DNA from: Paulinella micropora
Lineage: Eukaryota > Cercozoa > Imbricatea > Euglyphida > Paulinellidae
NCBI GenBank assembly: GCA_019918135.1
Contig: WBZZ01001399.1
Coordinates: 77,501 to 141,500 of the forward strand
DNA: 64,000 bases
Direction of reading: 5' to 3'
Numbering within the stretch: the first letter of the stretch is position 1; each line of letters starts with the position of its first letter. A model generated the notes under the pieces. That model saw only the letters and a program-made list of their open reading frames with translations, did no database searches and was not told the origin of the DNA. Shown in pieces: positions 22,440 through 38,020 of the stretch. A program made the translations under genes and the position numbers.

Positions 22440-25420
22440 AAGAGAAAGATAGATAATATTATTACCGGGGCGTCCGATAAACAAATTGATCGGTTCTCCT
22501 CTGGGATCATCACGCACTCCATGAAAATCCTGTGCGTCTCCCCAAGTAGCGATCTCTACAGTCGGCAAAGCGTCAGGATCTTTCTTGGTGATTCTATATG
22601 CCAAGGGTTTGTTGTAGTTTTTGAAACTCTTGTTCATACACGGGCTAAAATGAGTCATCCAGTCGTAGTTACATCCGAGAACAACCAGCACATGCCTCTT
22701 CTTGTGCTGCTTCTTGAATGCAAGAATGAGCTTTAATAACGCTTGAGCGATGTTAGTTGTCAGGAAGGTGCTCTTCCACCCGATATCCATAACTCGAAAT
22801 TCCTGATCATCTCCATCGTGCCCGTGCCCTGGTGGCTTGCGATGTGACTCTACTTGGAAACGGATTCCTCTGTCAACGACATTGAGCCCAAGGAAACCCA
22901 GCATCGCCCACGCGGTGTTATCACCAGCTCCGTCCCACTCAAGATATAATTTCCACGCTTGCATTGTGCGAGGGTTCCAAAGTTGCCAATGTAAAAGTGC
23001 GGCAAGCATAGTAATGTTGCTGTTCGCGCCGTGTTCTACCGCGCCTTCAAGGTACGTCAGAATAAAATGCGTATCGGTAGTGTAGCAGGTATTGATTCCA
23101 ACGCAAAGGCGAAACACAATTTTTCCTTTGAAATCTTTCGCGGCGCGGCGGCAAGATGGGATCTTCACTGGCGGTTTCATATCGGCTGATATGACTGTGG
23201 CAGCAAAATCTGCTGGTGCTGCCTTCTTGCGCTGCATGCTGGCAACGCGGCACGCCCTGTGAATTTTGTGATGAAGCCTGCTACGGCGACGCCATTCTTG
23301 AGCTTCTACTTCAGTCCTGAAACCGTTAGAATGATCAGCAGCAAGCTCTGTGCAGATCTCGCATTTTGAGAAATCTCCTTCTGCAAAACAAACCTGTAAT
23401 AAGTAATGATAACGAAAATATGCATAATACCTCTGACAAACTTGACGTGCGGAAAATCCATGCGCCAAACTTTGTTGATCGTATTGTCTGTCGGAGGATT
23501 ATTTGGATCAACTCGTTTCGAACAACCAAACCGAAGGCACATATCTTTCCAATTCTCGCGAACATAGTTTTGGACTCCTGCGTCCTGAGCCATTTCTTGC
23601 ATCCTCCATATTCCGTCGCTGCATATCTCCGGGTAACTCTCCATGAACTTCTCGCAGAGTAATACTGCTACCACATCTTCTGTTTCAGGAACGGTTGAGT
23701 AGCTTTTTGTCAAAACCTTCGTGTTATTTGCAAGAAGTTTGTGTGCTCTTGACAAAACTTTATCACCGATCCCGTAGATACGCTGCCAGGCTACTTTGCA
23801 CACAGCCTCCGTTAAATACATATACTGAAACGATCCAGTTTTTGTTTGAAACGATTCAAGCTGCGAAGCTGCCCAAGAATAAAGCTCACTGAGAGACGAT
23901 GACGCATTCTTCGCTCTCGTGTAAAGCACATCACGCGTGTCGATAAATGAATAACACTTCCACTTTTTGCAGCAGACAGACTTAACTTCCCTGTCCAAGT
24001 CGGCGAAGGTAATCCCCAACAGTTTTTGGAGCGCAGACGGTCTCTGAAGCTTCACTGCACCTTTCGTGCGACTTTTCATCGTGTAGGGGCGCGTTGGATT
24101 CTTACGTGGTCTGCTGTAAGGAATTGGTGATAATCTCATGATGTTATACAACAGCTCATTCGATTCCATAAGCTCGTCGAAGTTCAATCGAAGCTCGTTG
24201 GATAATTCCGCATCGTCCACGCCGACCAGAGGAGGAAGCAATCCAGGGTTGATAGATGCAGCATCACCGTTTGAATCCGTATCTGAACACTCTTCGTCGA
24301 CGTTCTACGCAAACAAGATCGCTTATGAACATTAACCAGCATGAACATAGACAGGTAGAGAAAAAAAATTACCATGGAGCCAGTAGGAAGATATAGTCTA
24401 GAGCTGCTGCAGCTACTAACATCATATCCTGTAGTGACAGTAGAACTGTCTGACTGTTTCCAGCTGTCGAGGTTAGCATCAACGTCAGGAACACCTGCCT
24501 GTAAAAAAGAATCTTCTCAGTAATAATTTTCATTTATTTATTTTTTACCTGTGCATCACTCAAGCTTGATTTTTCTGTGATGACTGTAATGTCCGAGCTT
24601 TCCCTGGGCGGAAGCGTGCGGCGACTATCTGAAATTGAGGACACGCTGTCGAGAAGCTTCCTCTTTTTTTCCGGCGGAATAGATGATGACCTGGAGAGCG
24701 GTTGCTTTCCATCAGAACTAATACTGCTGACCGACGCTAAAAGTTCAACCTTTGCTTCATGAAGCAAGGAAATTGACTTAAGTGGAAGCGGATGTTCTTT
24801 CTCAGGAACGATGAAACATACATGACCAATGTCAGTCTCGAACAGGAAAACTGGGATTTTAGCTCCTTCCTTGGCAGCCTCTTTCAACCAGACCGGATGT
24901 GCATCGCTTGGCAGCGTAGCTATCTCTAGGTCTGGATTAGGTGCATAGCTGAGCAAAATCTCTTGATCTTTCGATATTGCGGTGGTGACAGTCACAATAG
25001 GAGTACCCTTGCTGACCTGACATTATTTACAACAATATTTATAGAAAAAATACAACACACGTAACAAAAACTTACATTGCATGGATGTATGTAACAACTA
25101 ACATAATTTACCTTCACGTTCGGTCGGCAAGTGTCATCGTCGAGCTTGTTGAACCCTTGCGATGAAGAGTTGATGAGATGCATTGCATTCCTGCTCGATT
25201 CGTTAATGAATTTAATTGGATGCATCCCTGTTTGCAGGGAACTCCCAATTTTCATAGTGAAATGATCAGAAAATGCAGCATGATCTGCAGCACGCAAAGA
25301 CTTTCCTCCTGGTTCGAGGAGCCCAAGCTGAAAAGAAGGAGGAAGGTATTTATCAGCAAAGACTCCGTAGCCACCACCACGGTGTGCCACATATATCGGC
25401 GCCTTGCTAGCCCTCAGCAT
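21279..25420 (-). CDS. SET-domain / DUF7869-like transposase fusion, seven exons, copy A
   Basis: Exons on the minus strand: 25,112-25,420; 24,549-25,016; 24,373-24,498; 23,431-24,304; 22,466-23,380; 21,529-22,341; 21,279-21,403. All introns are GT-AG and all phases agree, giving about 1,209 residues. Exons 1-2 look like a SET methyltransferase: GGGYGVFA near residue 16, LINSSS, then CRPNV at the exon border and ISKDQEILLSYAPN. A Ser/acidic linker follows. Exons 4-5 hold the transposase-like part: a cysteine pair CEIC, SADMK (about 659), EWDGAGDN (about 743) and GHGHDGDDQEF (about 778), matching the DUF7869 pattern LDN..NKN and GHTHEDID, so probably RNase H fold. The tail is Ser/Asp-rich, then RG repeats. 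The start at 25,420 is the first Met close to the SET strand; an upstream exon is possible. Confidence 0.75.
21404..21528 (-). other. Intron with a (TTC)n polypyrimidine tract, copy A
   Basis: The last intron of the transposase gene. Read on the coding strand it has a GTATTAG donor, a pure TTC microsatellite and a TAG acceptor. The pyrimidine tract needed for splicing is thus a microsatellite. Copy B has a slightly different length. Confidence 0.7.
22342..22465 (-). other. Intron with CT/TA microsatellite, copy A
   Basis: Intron between exons 5 and 6: GTAATAATATT donor, CT and TA simple repeats, ATGACAG acceptor. It is shorter in copy B (42,435-42,544) because the repeat has fewer units; the exons are unaffected. 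Confidence 0.7.
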
Positions 25421-25448
25421 GGCATACCTAAAGTTTGAAATACACATG

Positions 25449-25586
25449 AAAAAAATGGCAGCGCTTCCCGTTAGAGGGAATCACTAAAAAAAAAAAAAGG
25501 ACAGAGAAAGGCTCACTGATAGAAGGCCACACACACTAGCTAGTTATACTAAAGCTAGTATCTATACTCCCCTCTTTAAACTATGC
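25449..25586 (-). mobile_element. Short retroposon-like repeat (about 140 bp), minus orientation
   Basis: On the minus strand it follows ATT repeats, reads GCATAGTTTAAAGAGG, contains a TAGCTAG stretch and TGTGTGTGGCCTTCTATCAG, then a T run and CTAACGGGAAGCGCTG. Plus-strand relatives lie at 28,995, 31,492 and 32,957. It has no A or B box. Confidence 0.6.
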
Positions 25587-25674
<88 letters not shown>

Positions 25675-25794
25675 TAATAACAATAATAATAATAATAATA
25701 GATTTATCAGTCAATTGGCCTTTGATCCTGTCGGACATGTGCCTCCATTGGTAGCACGGGGCCGTTCGGTGACGCGGCTCCGCTCCAAAGACTC

Positions 25795-25849
<55 letters not shown>

Positions 25850-26104
25850 GTGCTTCTCTGTCAATGGCTGATGCATTTCTGCACATGCGCCTCCATCGTC
25901 TCACCCGTGAGGGGAGTACGAAGAATTGACGATAAGCTCTAATGACACCCCCGCAAGGGCAGTTCCAACACTTCCAGACGGGCCGGTATGTTCAATGAAA
26001 ATACTGGTCCAGAAATAGACCGGTATGTTCAATGAAAATACTGGTGGCACCGACGGGAATCGAACTGGCGACAGGGCCCAGATGGTAGAACTTGACCACT
26101 GGGC

Positions 26105-26105
<1 letters not shown>
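25850..26105 (-). mobile_element. tRNA-derived SINE, near full length, minus
   Basis: It has a tRNA-like head with B-box AGTTCGATTCCCG and most of the A box (TAGCCCAGTGG cut at the start), a body of about 180 bases, an end at GAGAAGCAC and an ATT tail. The internal segment 'tattttcattgaacatacc' is duplicated. Absent from the corresponding place in copy B. Confidence 0.8.
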
Positions 26106-26181
<76 letters not shown>

Positions 26182-26301
26182 GTGCTTCTCAGTCAATGGC
26201 GAATGCATTTCTGCACATGTGCCTCCATCGTCTCACCCGTGAGGGGAGTACGAAGATTTGACGATAGGCTCTACTGACACCCCCGCAAGGCAGCTCCAAG
26301 C
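26182..26301 (-). mobile_element. tRNA-derived SINE, 5'-truncated, minus
   Basis: Only the last 120 bases of the SINE body remain, starting after the tRNA-like head, as expected of incomplete reverse transcription. Shared with copy B at about 45,945-46,064. Confidence 0.75.
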
Positions 26302-26307
26302 AACAAC

Positions 26308-26404
<97 letters not shown>

Positions 26405-26412
26405 TATTGAAG

Positions 26413-27617
26413 AGGAAATGCAAAATCATGCCGGTCAGTTTCACAAACTTTTTCGCAGAGTTTTTTCCACAGATTGTTGTGTACAGAAGAAAAGAATAGC
26501 ATTCCCGCTCATTCTGAGCTGGGAAAAGAGCGGGAATGCTGTTACATCTTCTCGAAATGTCATGCTCTCAATAAAATCTCTGCACAAAAGTTTGCAAAAC
26601 AGCAATCCAAAAACGAGTTTCATCGAATTGCTGGTTTGTGAAAAATAGATTAAGCTGGGTCGTGCAATGTTAGGAAATGACATTTATAGCTTCAACAAAC
26701 ACGTTGCAGCAGAAACATGCAAGGGATGACATGAGTTGAGAGTACGTACTAGGAAGGAAATGCAAAATCATGCCGGTCGGTTTTCACAAACTTTTGTGCA
26801 GAGTTTTTTCCATAGATTGTTGTGTACAGAAGAAAAGAATAGCATTCCCGCTCATTCTGAGCTGGGGAAAGAGCGGGAATGCTGTTACATCTTCTCGAAA
26901 TGTCATGCTCTTAATAAAATCTCTGCACAAAAGTTTGCAAAACAGCAGTCCGAAAACGAGTTTCATCGAATTGCTGGTTTGTGAAAAATAGATTAAGCTG
27001 GGTCGTGCAATGTTAGGAAATGACATTTATAGCTTCAACAAACACGTTATAGCAGAAACATGCAAGGGATGACATGAGTTGAGAGTACGTAGGAAGGAAA
27101 TGCAAAATCATGCCGGTCGGTTTTCACAAACTTTTGTGCAGAGTTTTTTCCACAGATTGTTGTGTACAGAAAAAAAGAATAGCATTCCCGCTCATTCTGA
27201 GCTGGGAAAAGAGAGGGAATGCTGTTACATTTTCTCGAAATGTCATGTTCTCAATAAAATCTCTGCACAAAAGTTTGCAAAACAGCAATCCAAAAACGAG
27301 TTTCATCGAATTGCTGGTTTATGAAAAATAGATTAAGCTGGGTCGTGCAATGTTAGGAAATGACATTTATAGCTTCAACAAACACGTTATAGCAGAAACA
27401 TGCAAGGGATGACATGAGTTGAGAGTACGTAGGAAGGAAATGCAAAATCATGCCGGTCGCTTTTCACAAACTTTTGTGCAGAGTTTTTTCCACAGATTGT
27501 TGTGTACAGAAAAAAAGAATAGCATTCCCGCTCATTCTGAGCTGGGGAAAGAGCGGGAATGCTGTTACATCTTCTCGAAATGTCATGCTCTTAATAAAAT
27601 CTCTGCACAAAAGTTTG
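26413..27617 (+). repeat. Tandem array of about 3.5 units of 340 bp, copy A
   Basis: Units start at 26,413, 26,755, 27,095 and 27,435 (the last is partial), each beginning AGGAAATGCAAAATCATGCC. Each unit holds a hairpin AGCATTCCCGCTC / GAGCGGGAATGCT with a 17-base loop (26,498-26,540 in unit 1). The last unit runs into the first exon region of the plus-strand gene, so the array looks like a multiplied promoter or 5' region. Short frames inside each unit (about 73 codons) repeat from unit to unit and are not convincing genes. Confidence 0.85.
26498..26540. promoter_or_regulatory. 13-bp-stem hairpin in the 340-bp unit
   Basis: Perfect arms AGCATTCCCGCTC and GAGCGGGAATGCT flank ATTCTGAGCTGGGAAAA. 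It recurs in every unit, with one arm mismatch in unit 3. It could be a protein-binding site or an RNA structure. Confidence 0.6.
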
Positions 27618-27747
27618 ATAATAACACGACCCTTTTTCCACACGTTCAAATTTCAGACCGGCCCGAGAAAAATTTTAAGGTTGAAGGCGCTGACTGGTAG
27701 TTATGTCTTTGGAATTCAACTCATTTTGCTCGTTTGTCAACGTGTAG

Positions 27748-32861
<5,114 letters not shown>

Positions 32862-32956
32862 TCTTTCCTACTCCTTCTTCTTCTTTTTCTTTTTTTTTGT
32901 GAGGGGGGGGGCCCCCGGGGGGGGGGGGGGGGTCAAAAGGTCTCTTTGGGCGCCGC

Positions 32957-33103
32957 AGCATATAGTTTAGAGAGGGGAGTATAGCTACTAGCTTTAGTAT
33001 GGCTAGCTAGTGTGTGTGGCATTCTATCAGTGAGCCTTTCCCTGTCTTTTTTTTTTCGAGTATAATCTCTCTAACGGGAAGCGCTGACATTTTTTTTTCA
33101 AAC

Positions 33104-33181
<78 letters not shown>
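32957..33181 (+). mobile_element. Short 140-bp repeat plus ATT run, between the two plus-strand genes
   Basis: Fourth copy of the 140-bp repeat (to about 33,103) followed by a long TTA run. In copy B the same place also contains a full SINE (53,069-53,334). Confidence 0.6.
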
Positions 33182-33183
33182 TA

Positions 33184-33356
33184 GGGAGTACATAGGCCAT
33201 CGGTCCCTTTCCATGGGCTGATTGGTATAAAGCTCCTAGAGTGATGTTCTATGCCGTCACTTCCTTTATTCCACCGATTGGTGTGGAGACTTTCCTTATG
33301 GAATGGAGGACTGGATGCACATGGCCTTTTGTCTCAGCAATTGGCAGGAGATATAC
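33184..33356 (+). mobile_element. 172-bp SINE-like repeat, third copy
   Basis: Same repeat as 30,807-30,978, again bounded by TTA runs, 125 bases upstream of the coiled-coil gene. Confidence 0.7.
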
Positions 33357-33421
<65 letters not shown>

Positions 33422-33480
33422 TTTGTTGTTGTTGTTGTCGTTGCTGTTGGTTTGTTCTGCCACTGCCTTGTTCGCAAGAA

Positions 33481-34098
33481 ATGAACGACTTCTTTCAAAA
33501 CAACGGCGACCGGTATTGTATTCAGGGTAGTTCGTCCGCCGGCGTGTCGAAAGAAGTCGTTCAGGATCTTGTGAACAAGGCAATGTCAGAACAAGCCGCA
33601 TCCATTAAGGAAATGCTAGCAGAAGAAAGAAAGTTGAGAGAGGAGGAAAGGAAGAAAAAAGAAGCGCAAGATCGGAAGGAAAAAGAGGCGCAAGAGAAGC
33701 GACAACGGGAAGAGGAGAGAAGAAAGAGGAAGAATTCGAAGAAGGAGAAGGAGGAGGAGGAGGAGGAGGAGGAGGAGGAGGAAAGCTCAGAAGAAGAGAA
33801 CGAGAGAGTGAAGAAGAAGATGAAGAAGAATAACAAGAACAAGAAAAACTATGATGATAATGATAACAACAACAACAACATCAGCAACAACAACAGCAAC
33901 AACAACAACAACAACAACAAAAATAGTAAGAGCGAGAGAGAAAGCTTGCTGGAGGATCTCATCGCGCGGATGGCAGCTGGCGCTCTGTCTGCTGGTAACT
34001 CACCTTCCACCCCCCAACGCGGCACCGGTCTCACCGCTCCCAGCTCACCTAACGCATGGGAGTTTGTTTTAGCATCGCTTGCGCTGACTCGGCGCTAA
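33481..34098 (+). CDS. Coiled-coil protein with poly-Glu and poly-Asn runs, copy A
   Basis: A 205-residue frame starting MNDFFQNNGDRY just after a TGTTGCT-rich stretch with an AG acceptor-like site (GTTCGCAAG). An N-terminal segment (KEVVQDLVNKAMSEQAASIKE) leads into a charged coiled coil to about residue 100, a poly-Glu run, KKMKK, an Asn-rich stretch, and a C-terminal helix (ESLLEDLIARMAAGAL) with a Ser/Pro-rich end. Copy B is two residues shorter in the Glu run. It could be a separate gene or the last exon of the upstream gene; the phase favours a separate gene. The stop is followed by a likely 112-base intron (34,118-34,229) in the 3' region. Confidence 0.6.
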   Translation: MNDFFQNNGDRYCIQGSSSAGVSKEVVQDLVNKAMSEQAASIKEMLAEERKLREEERKKKEAQDRKEKEAQEKRQREEERRKRKNSKKEKEEEEEEEEEEESSEEENERVKKKMKKNNKNKKNYDDNDNNNNNISNNNSNNNNNNNKNSKSERESLLEDLIARMAAGALSAGNSPSTPQRGTGLTAPSSPNAWEFVLASLALTRR

Positions 34099-34401
34099 CT
34101 TCAAATGCACGCACCAGGTAGTTTGCATAGCTTTCACTTTTCTCCTTCATCTGAAAGATGTTTGAATTTGTTTTGTGTTTTTTTTCTTTGTAGTAGTGTA
34201 GTATTAATCGTAATTTTTTGCACTGGCAGGTTTGTTATGGTCGAAAGCGTGATTAAGAACGTTTGTCGCGTGCAAGAGTTAAACAAACTTCTAATTTAGT
34301 TAGTATGATATTACGGAGTTAGATTTATTATTTTTTTTAGTAATTAAAGAAATTTTGTTGTAGAATCTATGTATTTTGCGTGGCGACATCGCACTTCTCT
34401 T

Positions 34402-34442
34402 CCTCCCCCGTTCCCCCCTCCCCCCTCCCCCCCCCCCGGGGG
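34402..34442 (-). repeat. C/G-run tract inside the right TIR
   Basis: Mirror of the tract at 21,085: C runs on the plus strand, hence G runs on the strand that enters from the right end. Confidence 0.55.
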
Positions 34443-34444
34443 GA

Positions 34445-34804
34445 ATTTATTGTAGGTAAAAGCAATGTTTATTATCATAATAAAGTAAAATGCTTAATGT
34501 AAACAAAGATAAACAAACTTAAAAGCAAATTCTGCATGTTGGGCATTGTTATCATCATAGATTCATAGTAGCCGGGACTATGAAAAAGGAGAAAGATTAC
34601 CGTGTCGGACCGGTTCCTGCCCACCTCTGAAGATGAAGTTAAAGTGTATTACAATTAATAAAAACATGTTTTAATATTATTTTTATATGCTCTGCAATCA
34701 GTGAATTGATTTCCTTTCATTTCCACACGTTTTCAAAAAAGTCCATATACTTCATGGAAAATTTCGGAAAAAGGGATACCCCCAAGATTGTCGAATGTTT
34801 AGTT
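34445..34804 (-). repeat. Right terminal inverted repeat, copy A
   Basis: Complement of 20,701-21,050, ending GATTGTCGAATGTTTAGTT. Confidence 0.9.
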
Positions 34805-34990
34805 GTATTATGCCGGCCCACCCGGGTATATAATGGCAATACTGATCGTTCCGGTCTGCCGGTTATCCTTGGCCTGGAGCTTACGGAGTCCCTACTTTAG
34901 GTATTCCTCAGTCTTCATATCGTTAGTAACAGATATCTGTTTATTAAATATCCTACTATCGTAACAATCTGGAGTCGCTAATAAAATAAA
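34805..34990 (-). mobile_element. LTR fragment right of copy A (fossil)
   Basis: Similar to 20,597-20,700 and, in reverse, to 735-860. It includes 'ttaggtattcctcagtcttcatatcgttag', showing how the LTR continues beyond the point where the left flank stops. Confidence 0.55.
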
Positions 34991-36313
34991 CGGGGTATGG
35001 AAATTTTCCTCGGTTTCTCGGAAATTTTCTGTTGAAAAGAGACATCGAGAGAAATATGGGGGAAATGGGAATTTTACTGATGCGCTTCCTGGGGATATAT
35101 GCTTTTGCTTGAGGTGGTTTGGGTGTAGGGGTATGCAAACAGGTAGGGGCAATGCTTTTCTTGAGTTGCAGGGCTATTCATGAGCTGTTTGTGAGTGGGG
35201 CTGGGGTTGCTGACAGACAGGCGTTTTTGGGTCTGACAGCTTGCAGCTTAAAATGGGGAGAGGTGGGGTTTCATGTGGTGTGAGTGTTTGGCGTGGGTTT
35301 CTAGATACATGGGCATGTACAGAGGACTATGGGAAGTGGTTTTAAAGAAAGAGCATGTCGTTTTCAGTTTGTTTGGTGGTGGGACAAGGGTTGCTGTGAC
35401 ACACAGCTTTGAGTCACGGACACTCTCTTCTCACAAATCTTGGAAAATTGATGGGGAAACTATTCAGATATATATGATTCATGTTTGCTTGATCATGTGT
35501 TGATGTTTCATAATGTTTTTAGTGTGTTTTGGGGGATGGGAATTCATGTGACATGGGGACTTGGATGGAAGAGGTACGGAAACGGACACAGGCAACGACG
35601 GGTTTTGGACGGAAAAGGGCGTATTTGGGGACAGGGGGCTTTGGGGAAAAGAAAACAGACACAACGGAGGGCAATGGAAGGGAAACTTGCAGAATTTGAT
35701 GGGAGGAAGGGTATGGAACAGACACGGTTTGGGGGACGGACATGTCGGTAGGCTGGTTTGACAAGAGGAAGGAAACAGGCGGGTCCCCACTCAAAGGAGT
35801 GAGAAGAGGGGTCGGGGTCTGCAAGGGGAACTTGAAAGGAACGTGAAATATACAGATTAAGGGGTTTTGGACGGGGTTAAGTGGACGCCATCATGGCACT
35901 AAAAGGAGGCGACAAAGAGGACGTGTATAGCGGATAGAAGGCGACGAAAACACACCAACTCAAATGGATAAATTTTAGTGCTCGTTGCGTGCTTTTTACG
36001 AAAGGTAAACTACTGCCGGTGTCGACCATATCATACGCTTGCTGGCGGCGTAATGCGTAAGGGAAGAAGGAGAGAACTATAAGAAACTTAGAGATGGGGA
36101 AAATGAAGGGTGAGGACCTCGTAGCGAAACTTCAAGGGAAAATGAAAAGGGGAATACAGCTCGGGACGTAGTTAGATGACAGGACTTGGGGGGTTATAGG
36201 ATGTAGGGAGACATAAAACTGAAGGGACGATGGAACTTTATACAATACTTTAGGTTTTTGATGGAGGAGAAGAAGTCTGACAAGGCAGATAGGGGAGAAG
36301 AGGAAGAAAAGCA
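34991..36313. other. Unassigned purine-rich DNA
   Basis: No gene was recognised. The plus strand is strongly G-rich and frames are short. At 34,993-35,010 'ggggtatggaaattttcc' resembles the GGGGTATC/TTTTCC block of the transposon TIRs, so a decayed end of another relative is possible. Confidence 0.3.
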
Positions 36314-36739
36314 ATGGGGAAGAGGAAACAGAGGAAGGGGATGTGGGCCAAGGGGGAAATACGAATAGGCAAGGATGTATACAAGGAGGTGGTGGCGACA
36401 GCTAGGGAATATGAAACCCTTCGGAAAAAACTGTTAGCATGGGCAAAGAAAAGGGAGGTCTGCCCTCATGAGCTAGAAAGGGCACGGGAGGCAATGATCA
36501 AGGCAGAGAATGCGAAAATATCGGCTTTGATGTTGGCTGAGATGAGACGGGCACGATACGTGTGGAACCAAGAGGCGAGGGAAATACGGAGACAGTTCAA
36601 GGAGTCAAGGGATGCTTTCAAACGGGAAAGACGGGAATATGAAGAGCCCAGGAAGGCTGAGGAGCAGGAGAAACGAAAGAGGGAGGGGGGACAGACAAAA
36701 GAAGAGAAGCCATGCAAGAAGGCTAAGAAGGAGGAATAA
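36314..36739 (+). CDS. Charged helical protein, unknown
   Basis: A 141-residue frame, very rich in K, R, E and A, predicted to be one long helix (EVVATAREYETLRKKLLAWA, then REAMIKAENAKISALMLAEM), with a lysine-rich tail (KKAKKEE). It starts MGKRKQRKGMWAKGEIRIG. No family is recognised. A further acidic frame follows at 36,785-37,009 and could belong to the same gene. Purine-rich background raises the chance of a spurious frame. Confidence 0.35.
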   Translation: MGKRKQRKGMWAKGEIRIGKDVYKEVVATAREYETLRKKLLAWAKKREVCPHELERAREAMIKAENAKISALMLAEMRRARYVWNQEAREIRRQFKESRDAFKRERREYEEPRKAEEQEKRKREGGQTKEEKPCKKAKKEE

Positions 36740-36784
36740 CTAATCAGATAGGAGGGACACGACCCATACTTCCCTACTTTAGGC

Positions 36785-37009
36785 ATGTCTGGGGGAGACA
36801 AAGCGGAAAAGGTGACGTCAGAAGAAGAGGAGGAACATAGTGGAGAAACGAGTGAGGAGACGGAAGAAAGGGAGGATTACGGGTGTGGAAAGATGCTGGC
36901 GGCTTGGGCTGGGAGACAGGAAGAGGAATATTTCGAATTGAGGCGACATATGCAGATGGGAGGCCTGTACACGGATGCATGCCTCGAAAGGCAGAAGAGG
37001 AGTACGTGA
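36785..37009 (+). CDS. Short acidic frame, unknown
   Basis: A 74-residue frame (SGGDKAEKVTSEEEEEHSGE, then YGCGKMLAAWAGRQEEEYF). No family was recognised; possibly an exon or decayed part of the gene before it. Confidence 0.25.
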   Translation: MSGGDKAEKVTSEEEEEHSGETSEETEEREDYGCGKMLAAWAGRQEEEYFELRRHMQMGGLYTDACLERQKRST

Positions 37010-37225
37010 ACGTGATGGAAACGTAGGAGGAATTTCGGAGGAATGAAGAACGGGCAATGATGGAAGAAGAGGATAGGAAGTAGGAAAGGAGAAGGAAGAA
37101 GGAGGAAGGATCGGCGACACACAAGACATAGTATCTCCTGTCACTACTTTATGACAGAGCACGGCATCAAATGAGCAGACTCGAAATGAGAAAGGAGATG
37201 ACGGACTGTCAAATTAAATTAAAAT

Positions 37226-37460
37226 TAACAAAGGAATCGCGTAACTTTGGGATCCCAGTTTTCCCAAATTTTCTAAGGTTTTGGCTGGTTTTTTCAAAAC
37301 TCTCAGGATACGTGTAGAAACGATGCAGATGCTAGGAAAACTTATTAAAACGATATTAAAACGTTTTTATTAATTTAGACTGACTTTGACTTCACTTCAA
37401 ACGCTCCGGAGGGCGGTCCGGACCTGTCTGACATATGTATTTTTCGAGTTTTCGTACATG
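37226..37460 (+). repeat. Left TIR of element 2 (decayed)
   Basis: Starts TAACAAAGGAATCGCG and aligns with the copy A TIR: GGGATCCC-TTTTCCCAAATTTTC, then ATATTAAAACGTTTTTATTAAT, ACTTTGACTTCACTTC, a GGTCCGGACC block and TTTTTCGAGTTTTCGTA. Confidence 0.65.
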
Positions 37461-37689
37461 TCAAATCAGCGTGTTTTGACGGCAAATTCAAAAGCGATGC
37501 AGGAAAACATGCTTTTAATTTTTGCAACTATTTACTATTGCAGTCTGAGCTCATTTTAAGAATGTTTACGGACTTGGAGCCACGGGCGCCGACTTGCACT
37601 GACTCAGCACTGTAGTACACAAGTACACCCAAGTCAGAGCATAATCGTGCGTCCTCAGCTACAAAACCAGCGTAAAATGGCAGACAATC

Positions 37690-38020
37690 AATATAATTAC
37701 TAAATTATCATTATTTCCTAACATTTCACTTATTGTCAGCCATATAGAATGACTTTGTGACTTGACTTGGGTGTGCGTGCTGTCACACAGCGAACGCTAA
37801 CCCAAGTAAGGCACAGGCAAAAAAGTGAAGGCAAAAAGCGACATAAGCGGCGCAATATAACAGAATAACTACTAAATTAGAAATACTAGCTAATATTTCA
37901 CTATTAGTAGCCATATAGAATGACTTTGTGACTTGGGTTAGGCGTGCGTGCTGTCACACAGCGAATGCTAGCCCAAGTCAAAAAAGTGAAGGCGCAAAGT
38001 GGCATAAGCAGCTATTTTGT
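37690..38020 (+). repeat. Two tandem 165-bp units in element 2 subterminal region
   Basis: Units at about 37,690-37,855 and 37,856-38,020 share 'ccatatagaatgactttgtg' and 'gcgtgctgtcacacagcgaa'. In the second unit ACTTGGG and CCCAAGT flank the core as an inverted repeat. Confidence 0.6.

Larger units (their letters stand above)
25587..26405. repeat. ATT microsatellites with embedded SINEs, copy A spacer
   Basis: Long runs of (AAT)n at 25,587-25,700, 25,795-25,849, 26,106-26,181 and 26,305-26,405, separated by SINE pieces and by a unique 90-base stretch ('tttatcagtcaattggcc'). They lie in the spacer between the divergent genes. Translations of these runs are meaningless homopolymers. Confidence 0.85.

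Noticed and set aside
25587-26405. CRISPR-like array or centromeric satellite
   Set aside because: Simple trinucleotide repeats without constant repeats and variable spacers; this is a eukaryotic sequence.
26413-27617. Frames MPVGFHKLLCRVF... repeated in the 340-bp units as a gene family
   Set aside because: Each stops within its unit and follows unit identity; a repeat array is the simpler explanation, though the last unit may contribute a 5' exon.
36466-37162. Minus-strand frames rich in Ser, Pro and Leu
   Set aside because: Complement of a purine-rich strand; no start context or domain.
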